NCBI RefSeq assembly: GCF_022374875.2
Contig: NZ_CP103313.1
Coordinates: forward strand, 28,929 to 92,928
Source: Mycolicibacterium rufum
Lineage (GTDB): Bacteria; Actinomycetota; Actinomycetes; Mycobacteriales; Mycobacteriaceae
Direction: 5' to 3'
Length of the DNA stretch: 64,000 nt
Shown here piece after piece: positions 35,615 to 44,597 of this stretch (position 1 is its first letter; every line of letters begins with the position of its first letter). The notes below the pieces were generated by a model. It was given only the letters and a program-made list of their open reading frames with translations. It was not told the DNA's origin and did no database searches. A program made the position numbers and the translations under genes.

Positions 35615-36234
35615 CTCGTTGCTTAGGTAGACCTCAAGACGGCACGTTCAGCTCGCGCGCCGATCGCCGTGTGCTCTGATCGCGTCTGCAACGGTGGCGA
35701 GTGAGCGGAAGCTCCTCTCGGGCAGTCGGTCCTTGATGTTCGTTTCGGCTAGAACCTCGTTCGCCGTGCGGGCGGCGTCAGCGGCCCGTTCCGCCAGCCG
35801 TGCAACGTGATTGAGCCGCCATCCCGCGTTGGGCATGTCGTCGAGTTCGGCGAGTTCGCGGGCACGTGCCCGAACGGCGTGCTGACGCCACTCCGCACTC
35901 ATGCTTGATGCGCCGTTCGTGCAGCACGCAGGGTCGGTGCATGTCAGCGTTCCGCGGAGGTGGCCGTTGTTGATCAGTGACTCTGCGACCGAGCCGGACA
36001 CGCTGCGGCCGAAGAGGCTCAGGTAGACGTGCCGAGGCATCTTGAGATCCTTCTTCTTGTCGGGCGGTTGCGGCCTGCGGACCCTGGCGTGTTGTGCGAA
36101 GTCGCAGCGCTCGTCGACAGCCATGCCAGTCTGGTAGCCGATGGCTCCGGCGGCGACCGCCGCGAGGCCGTAATGGCCTTGACGCCACGCGATCACAGGA
36201 GCCTTCGTGCTCAGATGCCGGACGGTCGCCAAAT

Positions 36235-37722
36235 GGTCGCGTCCTGAAACCGGTGTAAATGGGGCCGGGCGTAGGTTCTGCTTCGAGACCTACCAAGTCA
36301 TCGAAGAAAGGACCTACGCCCGTGCCTGCACGAGTATCCCCGACCGACCGTGTCCGCGCCAAGATCGACGAGCTGTTCGCCTCCGATCGTGAATTGCCCG
36401 AGATTCTGGAGGAGGTGGCCCGCCTTGGGGCGCAGTTGCTGATGCAGGCCGCGTTGGAGGCCGAGGTGACCGAGTTCCTCGGCCGTGATCGCTACCAGCG
36501 CACCGCAGCGGCACCGGGTGCGCAGCCGGGGTCACGCAACGGCTATCGGGCGGTGACGGTCAAGACCACTGCGGGTCCGGTCACCTTGGAGCGTCCCAAG
36601 CTGCGCGGCACGACCGCTGCGTTCGCCTCGCGGCTGTTCGGCAAGAACGTCACCAAGACCAACGCGTTGGAGTCGCTGGTGATCGCCTCATTCGTGCGTG
36701 GGCTGTCGGTGCGCGATGTTGAGGCCACCCTCGCTGATGCGCTCGGTGATCAGGCCGCGATCTCGAAATCGACTGTGTCGCAAGTATGTCAAGCAATCAA
36801 AACCGAGTACGACAGCTGGGCGGCCCGGCGCCTCGATGATGTCATGCTGGACTACCTGTTCCTGGATGCCTCGTTCTTCCGGATGCATCCGGGCTCGCCG
36901 GCCGAGCCGGTCCTGGCCGCCTGGGGGATCACCACCGATGGCAAGCCGGTCTTCGTGGGCCTGGCCCCCGGCACCGGGGAGTCAACCGACGCCTGGGCTG
37001 ATTTCCTGACCGATCTGCGCGACCGGGGCCTGACGTGTCCGCTGCTGGTCGTCTCCGATGGCGCTCGCGGCCTGATCGCTGCCATCGAGCAGGTCTTCCC
37101 GCAAGCCCTGCGGCAACGATGCCTCATCCACCGGGTACGCAACGTCTTGGCCAAGATCCCGACCGGGATGCAAGCAGAGATCCGCGACGGCTACTGGGCC
37201 TGCTTTGACACCGATGAACTCAACACCGAACCCGGCCCGCGCCTGGTGGAGTCAGTCGATGCCCGCCTGACCGCGTTCGCCGACCGCTACGCCGCCATCT
37301 ACCCGGCGGCGATGAAGATCCTGACCACCGACCGCGAGGGCCTCACCGCCTATCTGCGGTTCCCAACCGAGCATCACCACCGCATCCGGCATTCGAACTT
37401 CATCGAGCGCACCTTCGGCGAAACCCGCCGCCGCGCAAAGGTTATCGGCCGATTTCCCGGTGAGACCAGCTGCATCAGCATCGTCTGGGCCGTGCTCGAC
37501 CGCGCATCGCGCGGCTGGCGCGGACTAACCATGACCCCCGCCGGACTGCGCCAGCTTCAAGACCTCCGCCGCAGCCTGCTGCACCCGCCCCGACAACTGC
37601 GACCCCAGCACACCTCCGAGCCCGCCACCCACAGCACCGAAACTGTCAGCGCCACCGCGTAACATCACCCACCGAAGCAAGAACCTGCGCCCGCCGATTT
37701 ACACCGGAATCTGGACGCCACC
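36235..37722 (+). mobile_element. IS256-type insertion sequence with target duplication
   Basis: 1488 bases bounded by an 8-base direct repeat CGCCAAAT (36227-36234 and 37723-37730). The ends are imperfect inverted repeats: GGTCGCGTCCTGAAACCGG inwards from 36235 and GGTGGCGTCCAGATTCCGG read on the - strand from 37722. The clean duplication shows a simple, probably recent insertion. Confidence 0.9.
36322..37662 (+). CDS. IS256 family transposase
   Basis: About 446 residues from the GTG at 36322, a different subgroup from the copy at 34262. Catalytic blocks: DYLFLDASFFRMHPG (Asp), CPLLVVSDGARGLIAAIEQVFP (Asp) and IRHSNFIERTFGETRRRAKV (Glu), with the conserved RQRCLIHRVRNVLAKIP between. The frame is intact. 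Confidence 0.9.
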   Translation: MPARVSPTDRVRAKIDELFASDRELPEILEEVARLGAQLLMQAALEAEVTEFLGRDRYQRTAAAPGAQPGSRNGYRAVTVKTTAGPVTLERPKLRGTTAAFASRLFGKNVTKTNALESLVIASFVRGLSVRDVEATLADALGDQAAISKSTVSQVCQAIKTEYDSWAARRLDDVMLDYLFLDASFFRMHPGSPAEPVLAAWGITTDGKPVFVGLAPGTGESTDAWADFLTDLRDRGLTCPLLVVSDGARGLIAAIEQVFPQALRQRCLIHRVRNVLAKIPTGMQAEIRDGYWACFDTDELNTEPGPRLVESVDARLTAFADRYAAIYPAAMKILTTDREGLTAYLRFPTEHHHRIRHSNFIERTFGETRRRAKVIGRFPGETSCISIVWAVLDRASRGWRGLTMTPAGLRQLQDLRRSLLHPPRQLRPQHTSEPATHSTETVSATA

Positions 37723-38425
37723 CGCCAAATAGTTGCCTATCCGATCCTCGGTGTCGCCGTTGGTCGGGCGACTCGACGAGAGGGCCACGGGCACGTACCG
37801 GACGTTGAGTGTCGCAATGCTGCGGAGGAATTCGTCGACACCAGGTGCCCAGTGCTTGCGGGCACCGAAGGTCTTCAGGCTTCCGGCCAGAATCGGCGCC
37901 ACCTGCAGATTGATCCCCTCGCCCCGCAGGAACGCCGCGGCGCACCGGTTCGCGGCGAGCTGAACCTGGAACCACGGGTCGCCCGGGGACTTCGCATGGA
38001 AGTAGGGCGGCACCAGAATCGTCGCCCCGTGGTCGAGCTGGAACGCGATCGATTTGCGCACCATCTCGGTCAACTCGGGTCTGTCGAGGAAGTGCTCGGC
38101 GGGCAACGCTCGGGCTGCAGCAAAACTGAGTGTTGCCCAGCCCTTGTCGGCAGGTTGTTCGTCCTGGAACAAGTGCGTCAGCGGGTCCACGATCAGGGGA
38201 AGGCCGGCGCCTTCGGCCGCCTGCCGCAGAGCGGGTTGCGCGTGGGCGGTCGGCGCGTCCACGACCAGGCCCCGCATCGGCACCCCGCGTCCACCGAAGG
38301 GCACGCCCGCGGTCGCCGGTGCCAGGAGTTCGTCGATGACTAGATTGTCGGATCGGGCTGCGCGAACAAACAGGTCCACGATACCCCTCCTATCCAGGCG
38401 ATTCCCTGTTGATCGGATGTTTTGA

Positions 38426-38473
38426 ACGACGTATAGTACGAAGTACAACACGAAGAATATCACGAACTATGAG
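38426..38473 (+). repeat. Four 12-base direct repeats, divergent operator
   Basis: Units starting at 38426, 38438, 38450 and 38462 share ACGA at the same position with an exact 12-base period (acgacgtatagt, acgaagtacaac, acgaagaatatc, acgaactatgag). They fill the space between the divergent split gene and the Xre antitoxin and end just before the antitoxin ribosome-binding site. A repressor such as the antitoxin binding every turn or so is likely. Confidence 0.7.
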
Positions 38474-38480
38474 GAGAAGT

Positions 38481-38837
38481 ATGAACATGGCCGCGGGCAA
38501 GGCGCAGTCCCTCGTCTACACCAGGGTTGTGGCCGACGCGCGTCGCGGTCTGACGGTGAGCGAGATCGGTGGGATCACCGGCGTCAGCGAGCGTTCCGTG
38601 CAGAACTGGGCGGCCGGCAAGAGCAGGCCCGATGGCGACTCGAGAGACCGGTTACTTGAACTCAAGTACGTAATCGAGGGCTTGGCCGACGTATACGAAG
38701 ACGAGGGGATCGAGATCTGGCTGCACTCGCGGCAGCGGGGTCTCGGCGGTCGATCACCTTTGGAGCTGCTGCGAGAGGGGCGGTTCGCCGAGGTCCTTGA
38801 TGCTGTTGACCGGCTCGCGGGCGGTCCGAAGCGATGA
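38481..38837 (+). CDS. Xre/MbcA/ParS-type antitoxin
   Basis: A 118-residue protein: N-terminal HTH (LTVSEIGGITGVSERSVQNWAAGKSRP) and a C-terminal toxin-binding domain ending with a short amphipathic region (ELLREGRFAEVLDAVDRLAGG). It would neutralise the RES toxin encoded next and repress the operon. ATG at 38481 with AGGAGAAG close upstream; it overlaps the toxin start by four bases (ATGA). Confidence 0.85.
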   Translation: MNMAAGKAQSLVYTRVVADARRGLTVSEIGGITGVSERSVQNWAAGKSRPDGDSRDRLLELKYVIEGLADVYEDEGIEIWLHSRQRGLGGRSPLELLREGRFAEVLDAVDRLAGGPKR

Positions 38838-39400
38838 GCCGGGCCCGAACGCTGGCGGAGCGGGTCACCGACGTCGGTGGTGTCGACGTCGGCGATGTTT
38901 TCCTGCGTCACGCCGCACCCGGCCGCGACGCGTTCGCCGGGGGGTACGGGGGCCGATGGGGAGAACTGTTCCCGGTCGTTTATCTGGGTCGACCGCTCGA
39001 CAGTTGCGTGGAAGAGGCGTACCGACACCTCGTGGACGACGCCGGTGTGCCGGCAGAGTTCGTGAAATCTCGCGTCCTCTATCGCGTACGAGTCGATGCA
39101 AAGCGCATCCTGGACTTGCGATCAGCGGACGCGCGCGCACAAGTGGGCCTGGAAGACGCCGACATCTCCTCGGAGGTCGGTGATTACGCGGCGTGCCAAC
39201 GCGTCGCTGCGACGGCCCACCAGCTCGAGTACCACGGAATCTTCGCGTCCGCGGCGACGGGGCTGGGCGAGACGCTCGCGATCTTCCGTCAGCGGGTCGG
39301 AATCGCGGAACTACCGGTGATCATCGACGAGCAGTCGTGGTTACGACTTCCACCGCGCCCCGGTCCGGAGACGGTGCGTTTGACCATCGTCGGGGACTAG
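38834..39400 (+). CDS. RES domain toxin
   Basis: RES-domain protein of 188 residues, of the NAD-degrading or NAD-phosphorolysing type (MbcT/Res). Landmarks: GRWGELFPVVYLGRPLDSCVEEAYRH (R and Y of the RES pocket), SRVLYRVRVDAKRILDLR, and HGIFASAATGLGETLAIF with the conserved Ser/Glu. It follows the antitoxin with a 4-base overlap. Frame intact, so the pair is likely active and would help to keep a plasmid. Confidence 0.85.
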   Translation: MSRARTLAERVTDVGGVDVGDVFLRHAAPGRDAFAGGYGGRWGELFPVVYLGRPLDSCVEEAYRHLVDDAGVPAEFVKSRVLYRVRVDAKRILDLRSADARAQVGLEDADISSEVGDYAACQRVAATAHQLEYHGIFASAATGLGETLAIFRQRVGIAELPVIIDEQSWLRLPPRPGPETVRLTIVGD

Positions 39401-39835
39401 CGGTTGCGTCGCCATACCCACAAGTCCCACAATGCAATTCGTCACTGTGACGAATTGTCGGGAATTGGACGGAAGGGGTGTGGGCGCGGACATGGTCGAC
39501 GACGTCGCCGCCAGCGTGCCGCCAACTGCCGGCGTCGGAGCCGGCGGCCTAGGGTCGGCGACTTGCCGCCAATCGACGGATGCGGCAGATCCGGAACGCC
39601 TTCACGGTGACGATGTCGCATTTCAAGTCGGCATTCATGGCGATCGCGAACTCCTAGACAACACCTTGGCTTGCCGCGAGACCTACAGGCGAACCCTTGG
39701 TACGTGCGTATGACCAAAACCTGTTGTTGCACTACAGATTTCAGATGCCGATAACAAAGATTATGTCAACTAACAGTTGGCATATGTGCACACCGACACT
39801 TGACGTAGGCATACTGTCGCAGAATACTTGGCGGT
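39401..39835. other. Intergenic region before HTH gene
   Basis: About 435 bases. A + strand frame at 39432-39713 and a - strand frame overlapping it are open, but neither shows a recognisable domain or a good ribosome-binding site. The last 100 bases become AT-rich (AGATTATGTCAAC) and probably hold the promoter of the HTH gene. Confidence 0.4.
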
Positions 39836-41035
39836 ATGGCAATCCCCCGCCTCGTCGAGTTGATCGACAGGTATCGGGCCGCCCACGGCGTTAGCGAATC
39901 CGAGGTGGCCCGCCGGATTGGCATGTCTCGTGAGAATCTGCGCAAGTGGCGGATTAACGGCGTCAGCCGCCTCCCGGACCGCGAGAATCTGGCGGCCGTC
40001 GCCCGCGTGATCGGCAAGCCCTATCGCGAGGTCGTTTCTGCGGCTCTCTTCGACACCGGGTACCTCACCGACGACCAGGCGTCCACACCGCGGCCTCACG
40101 ATGAGGTCCTCCACGACGCGATCAGCGTGCTTACCGAGGCAACCCGGCTGACCAATCAACCGATGCGACAAGGGCCGTCAGGCCAATGGGAGATCGATCC
40201 CGATCCACGCGCCGCGCTGCGCATCGACTGGGCCGCCTTCGTAACGCTGGCCCTGGCGGGCGCGGCGGCCAACGTTGGGAGTATCGAGGAAGCTTTGGCA
40301 GGCCGGCCAGGCTCGTGGGAGGCCGAAATGGTGCGGCGCACACTCCAAGCCACGGTCTTTGACGACAAAGACTTACTGCGCCATCGCACCGAGCCGGTCG
40401 TGGTCGATCTCTGGGTGGAAAGCATTCTTGCCCAGATCGACGACGGCAGCGACGACGCCTATGCCGACGCACAACTCGAACTCGATGCCCGCGCCGACGC
40501 CATTCCTGAGCCCGCCGACCTGCCGCCGGGCCCCTTCTCCCCCAACGACCCTCGCATCGCAGCCGCGGACTGGGTGGACGTGGACGACAACGGCTACCTG
40601 GTCATCACCCACGATGGCTGGACCGGCGATGCTGACGACGTGGCTCTGCTCTCCGAGCTCTCAGCGGAGGCCGAGGCCTCCCGCGATCCAACCCCCGGCG
40701 GGATCGCCTATGAGCAGGCCATGCAGTCGATCGCTGCCTTGGTCGACGCGCTCAATGAGCAGCAGAAACGCGAATACACCGAGTACGCGGCCCGGCTCAC
40801 CGAGGCCATCCACGCGCAGCTCGCGGCCCTAGAGCTGACGGTACCGCTGTCGATCACCGTCACCCTTGCCCCCGGGAACTGGGCTCACGAGGACTTCGAC
40901 AAGCACGCACCGTCGACGTACTCCAGTAGCGCCATCGAGGGCGCCATCGAAAGCGCCGTCATGGCGACCCCCACCCCCGCAGCCCTTCCCGGCAGTCCCC
41001 TCGAACGGCTCGAAGCAAGTCGGAAAGGTCAGTAA
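39836..41035 (+). CDS. HTH (Cro/C1-type) protein of mobile element
   Basis: A 399-residue protein. Residues 1-60 form a Cro/C1-type helix-turn-helix (LVELIDRYRAAHGVSESEVARRIGMSRENLRKWR). The long remainder is acidic and rich in Ala/Asp, with possible helical segments (AAFVTLALAGAAANVGSIEE) and no recognised domain. ATG at 39836. Such proteins are common on actinobacterial plasmids and phages, often as a first gene of a small operon; the next gene starts 45 bases downstream of its stop. Function not known. Confidence 0.65.
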   Translation: MAIPRLVELIDRYRAAHGVSESEVARRIGMSRENLRKWRINGVSRLPDRENLAAVARVIGKPYREVVSAALFDTGYLTDDQASTPRPHDEVLHDAISVLTEATRLTNQPMRQGPSGQWEIDPDPRAALRIDWAAFVTLALAGAAANVGSIEEALAGRPGSWEAEMVRRTLQATVFDDKDLLRHRTEPVVVDLWVESILAQIDDGSDDAYADAQLELDARADAIPEPADLPPGPFSPNDPRIAAADWVDVDDNGYLVITHDGWTGDADDVALLSELSAEAEASRDPTPGGIAYEQAMQSIAALVDALNEQQKREYTEYAARLTEAIHAQLAALELTVPLSITVTLAPGNWAHEDFDKHAPSTYSSSAIEGAIESAVMATPTPAALPGSPLERLEASRKGQ

Positions 41036-41080
41036 CAACAATGAGCGAGGTTCTTCTTCACCACGTCGAGTGCGTGCCCG

Positions 41081-41467
41081 GTGCAACTGCTCAACAGCGC
41101 CCCGACATCGGCCACAGTGCTGGCCAGCCTGCCCGGCCCTGACGGCGCCGCCCAGCTATGCGTTCAGCTGGCGACACCCGTTAAGCACCGCCTCCCTGCG
41201 ACCGCGTCGGACGCCGACTACCCGCCGGGCCAACTCGGCCGAGACGCACACGGGCCATTCCTGTGGATCTACTACGCGGCTTTGCATCCCCGCGTGCCTG
41301 GGACCGACCTTGCCAAGCCTGCCCTCGATCTCCCCATCGACGTCTCCTACATCCTCGACCCCAGCATCGGCCAGGCTGACGTTCTCGACGCCACGAAGAT
41401 GGTGTGGGTCGCCACCGCGTTCCTAACCCTCGATCCACCGATGAATCGCCTGTTCGGAGGGTGTTGA
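41081..41467 (+). CDS. Unknown protein, end defined by IS
   Basis: 128 residues from a GTG at 41081 (QLLNSAPTSATVLASLPG...YYAALHPRVPG...MVWVATAFLTLDPP). No family recognised. A better start, ATG 41041 (MSEVLLHHVECVP), lies in another frame and would join if one C in the run near 41078 were absent, so the gene may be frameshifted. The stop lies just before the IS1380-type end at about 41470, so the native C-terminus may be lost. Confidence 0.45.
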   Translation: MQLLNSAPTSATVLASLPGPDGAAQLCVQLATPVKHRLPATASDADYPPGQLGRDAHGPFLWIYYAALHPRVPGTDLAKPALDLPIDVSYILDPSIGQADVLDATKMVWVATAFLTLDPPMNRLFGGC

Positions 41468-41469
41468 TG

Positions 41470-42175
41470 TAAGGAAAGTGCCCTTTGAGCTGGGATGATT
41501 GGAGTTACCACACTTCGATCAGCCCACGTTCAGAAAGGCGCTTCCGGTGCAAGTGTCCCATAGGTTCGCCGTGTCGTCGGCGGTCTTCGATGATGCACAT
41601 CTCGTGTCGTGCGCCGGGCTGGTGCCGGTGATGACCCTGGCCGACCAGACCGGTCTGTCGCAGCTATTGGCCGACAAGATCCGGTTCACCTGTGAGCGGA
41701 TCCGTTCGGCCGCGGCCCATCCGTCACCGAAGCTGACCACGCTGATCGCCGGGATGTGCGCCGGCGCGGACAGCATTGATGACCTAGACGTTGTGCGCTC
41801 GGGTGGGATGAAGACCCTCTTCGGTGGTGTGTACGCCCCGTCGACGATCGGAACCTTATTGCGGGAGTTCACCTTCGGGCATGCCCGCCAGCTCGAATCT
41901 GTCCTGCGCGAACACCTGGCCGCGCTGTGCGGGCGTGTCGATCTGTTGCCCGGCGCCGACGGACGGGCGTTCATCGACATCGACTCACTACTACGCCCGG
42001 TCTACGGGCACGCCAAGCAGGGCGCCAGCTACGGACACACCAAGATCGCCGGCAGGCAGATCCTGCGCAAAGGCCTCTCACCGTTGATCACCACGATCAG
42101 CACCGACCACGGTGCGCCGGTGATCGCCGGGGCGAGGTTGCGGGCGGGCAAGGCCAACTCCGGCAAGGGCGCAGC
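41470..42175 (+). mobile_element. IS1380-type element, 3' part deleted
   Basis: It starts with the same TAAGGAAAGTGCCC end as the complete copy at 28224 (inverted) and encodes the first 220 or so transposase residues (VSHRFAVSSAVFDDAHLV, FIDIDSLLRPVYGHAKQ), then stops matching after NSGKGAAR at about 42175. The second catalytic block is missing, so it is dead. Protein identity with the complete copy is high but not total. Confidence 0.8.
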
Positions 42176-42715
42176 CCGCACACCGCAGCACGGCCGCTGG
42201 CCATCCAACGGCTCGCCGCCGGGCTGGTGGCCATCACCCATGGCCTCGACCGCGCCCACATCGGCGCCATCTGCGACGCACTGACCGCCGCCGGCATTGA
42301 TCCCGCGGTGTGGTCCGCCCACGCGGTGAACGACAAGCTCAACACCGACATGCGCGTCCGCGGAGGAACCTGGCCCGATCACATCGCCAACCCTGGTGCG
42401 TTCCTGCACAGCCGGTTACGACGATTGTCTTGGACACCACCGGAGCCTGCGAGAAATGCCGGCGGCTGCGCCGCCGCCAGCATCGACCCGACGCCGACAC
42501 CTGTCGTGCTGACCGACGCCTCGCGAGCCCGGATTGCGGCCGCCCAACAAGAAATCCGACAAGTGCTCCACGACCGCGCTCAGCGCACTCTCACAAGGAC
42601 GCGCGTCAACAGCACGTCCGACGGGCAATCACCAGCACCAACACCCTGGCTGGGCGCCAGCCAAGCTGGAGACGACCTCCAGCGGGTACGTTCACGCGTC
42701 CGGCAGCCCGGGTAA
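42176..42715 (+). pseudogene. C-terminal fragment of a plasmid-type protein
   Basis: The frame beginning at the IS1380 break reads LAIQRLAAGLVAITHGLDRAHIGAICDALTAAGID and TWPDHIANPGAFLHSRLRRLSW, then a low-complexity tail. This resembles the C-terminal part of large replication or plasmid proteins of actinobacteria, with a basic LHSRLRRL segment, but I cannot name the family firmly. The front is missing. If it was a replication gene, the window lost one replicon. Confidence 0.45.
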
Positions 42716-43157
42716 CGGCCACCCACGATCAATGGTGAACCCGCCGTCACCGACGACGTGCTCACCGGTGACCAGCCAACGCACCACCGCGATTGCACCT
42801 GACCCGCCGTGATCGGACAACACACGCGTCACCGCCGACTCCACCGCGCTCACGCCCATCAGTGCCTCACCGCGAACATCACCGACGCCCCTGGACGTGT
42901 CGTGAACGGCGTGCAGTGATGCGCTCCCGCCACCGTCTCACCAACCACATCTCGACTAGCTCCACCGCCACGTCGCCCTGCGTTGCCCAGTCACCCAACA
43001 GCTCGCAGTACCGCAAATAGTGAGCCCAGGTGAACCGGGCTGCGACCGGCTCACCGACCCACCCCAGATGAACCAACGACGCGACAGCTTGTTGGTCGAG
43101 CAGCTGCGGCCCCACCACGGCGCTCGGAGCAGTCGAGGCGGGCACACCGCCGGTCGT

Positions 43158-44544
43158 GGGACTGTGGAAATAACGGTGTTTCCGGTACTGACACGCTGAG
43201 CGATGCTCGGCGAGAAAGGTGCCGTGATGACGACACTGGAAGATGTGGCGAAGAAGAAGGCGGCTGAGCAGTCCGCAGAGCAGAAGGCTGCCGTCGAGCT
43301 GGTCCGACTGGCACAGGAACAGGGCCTGTCGCTGACTGGGCCCGACGGGCTGCTCAAACAGCTGACCAAGACGGTCCTGGAGATCGCACTCAATGAGGAG
43401 ATGACCGAGCACCTCGGTTACGAGAAACACGACCCGCCGGAGGCGGGGTCGGGCAACATCCGCAACGGGACCCGCACCAAGACGGTGCTGACCGACACCA
43501 CCGGCCCGGTCGAACTCGACGTGCCGCGCGATCGGGCATCCACGTTCGAGCCCCAGATCGTCAAGAAACGTCAACGCCGATTGTCCGGGGTCGATGAGGT
43601 GGTCTTGTCGTTGTACGCCAAAGGGCTTACCACTGGGGAGATTTCAGCGCATTTCGCTGAGATCTACGGCGCGTCGGTCTCGAAGGAGACGATCAGCCGC
43701 ATCACCGACAAGGTCATCGAGGAGATGAACGATTGGTCGGTGCGGCCACTCGATGAAACCTACGCCGCGATCTTCATCGACGCGATCGTGGTGAAGGTCC
43801 GCGACGGCCAGGTCGCCAACCGCCCGTTCTACGCCGCGATCGGAGTGACCCTGGCCGGGGAACGCGACATCCTCGGATTGTGGGCCGGCACCGGCGGGGA
43901 GGGCGCGAAGTTCTGGATGAGCGTGCTCACCGATCTGCGCAACCGCGGCGTCAAGGACAGCTTCTTCGTCGTCTGCGATGGGCTGAAGGGACTGCCCGAG
44001 GTGGTGGGCAACGTGTGGCCGCAGGCGATCGTGCAGACGTGCATCATTCACTTGCTGCGCAACACCTTTCGGCTCACGTCCCGCAAGTACTGGGATGAGA
44101 TCAAGCGTGATGTGAAACCGATCTACACCGCAGTCAACGCGACCGCGGCCCGCGCAGCGTTCGACGATCTGGCCGAGAAATGGGGGCAACGCTACCCGGC
44201 GGTGATCCGCCTGTGGGACAACGCCTGGGCGGAGTTCATCCCGTTCCTGGACTACGACGTGGAGATCCGCCGTGTCATCTGTAGCACCAATGCCATCGAG
44301 TCGCTCAACGCCCGCTACCGCCGCGCGATCAAGGCCCGCGGCCACTTCCCCTCCGAGCAGGCCGCCCTCAAGTGCCTCTATCTGGTCACCCGATCACTGG
44401 ACCCGACCGGTGCAGGCAGGGCACGATGGACGATGCGGTGGAAACCTGCCCTGAATGCGTTCGCGATCACCTTCGCCGATCGATTCCCGGCAGCCGAAAC
44501 CTACTGATGAAAACCGCCGGAAACACCGTTAGCGAGATAGTCCC
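43158..44544 (+). mobile_element. IS256-type insertion sequence with target duplication
   Basis: Bounded by the 8-base direct repeat CCGGTCGT (43150-43157 and 44545-44552). Both ends carry GGGACT and, after a gap, TAACGGTGTTTCCGG as inverted repeats. It is the third IS256 subgroup in the window and lies inside the 274-codon gene. Confidence 0.9.
43227..44507 (+). CDS. IS256 family transposase
   Basis: About 426 residues from ATG 43227. Blocks: LNEEMTEHLGYEKHD, YAAIFIDAIVVKVRDG (Asp), SFFVVCDGLKGLPEVVGNVWP (Asp), CIIHLLRNTFRL, and STNAIESLNARYRRAIKARGH (Glu). It belongs to the IS256 branch nearest the IS1081/IS6120-type mycobacterial elements. Frame intact. Confidence 0.9.
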   Translation: MTTLEDVAKKKAAEQSAEQKAAVELVRLAQEQGLSLTGPDGLLKQLTKTVLEIALNEEMTEHLGYEKHDPPEAGSGNIRNGTRTKTVLTDTTGPVELDVPRDRASTFEPQIVKKRQRRLSGVDEVVLSLYAKGLTTGEISAHFAEIYGASVSKETISRITDKVIEEMNDWSVRPLDETYAAIFIDAIVVKVRDGQVANRPFYAAIGVTLAGERDILGLWAGTGGEGAKFWMSVLTDLRNRGVKDSFFVVCDGLKGLPEVVGNVWPQAIVQTCIIHLLRNTFRLTSRKYWDEIKRDVKPIYTAVNATAARAAFDDLAEKWGQRYPAVIRLWDNAWAEFIPFLDYDVEIRRVICSTNAIESLNARYRRAIKARGHFPSEQAALKCLYLVTRSLDPTGAGRARWTMRWKPALNAFAITFADRFPAAETY

Positions 44545-44597
44545 CCGGTCGTCAAGGACGTGTGATGGGTGGCCCACAGGTACAGCGAGACCACGCT

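Larger units (their letters stand above)
35648..38379 (-). pseudogene. Unknown 411-codon gene split by IS256 element
   Basis: The 5' part (38379-37723) begins with GTG after the strong site GGAGGGG and encodes LFVRAARSDNLVIDELLAPA...DDRIGNYLA-type sequence. The 3' part (36226-35648) continues in frame once the IS at 36235-37722 and one copy of the 8-base target CGCCAAAT are removed (GNYLA joined to TVRHLSTKAP). The rebuilt product of about 411 residues has a globular N-terminal half with LIVDPLTHLFQDE and ILVPPYFHAKSPGDPW, and a C-terminal part with a Cys cluster CTDPACCTNG and Arg/Ala-rich helices. No family is recognised. It is divergent from an Xre-RES pair and shares its 12-base repeats, so it may be tied to that system. 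Confidence 0.7.

Noticed and set aside
38426..38473. CRISPR array
   Set aside because: Repeats are 12 bases with no spacers and lie in a promoter; no cas genes were seen.
42879..43574. 231-codon - strand frame read as one gene
   Set aside because: Its first half runs through the IS256 element; only the part below 43158 belongs to the interrupted gene.
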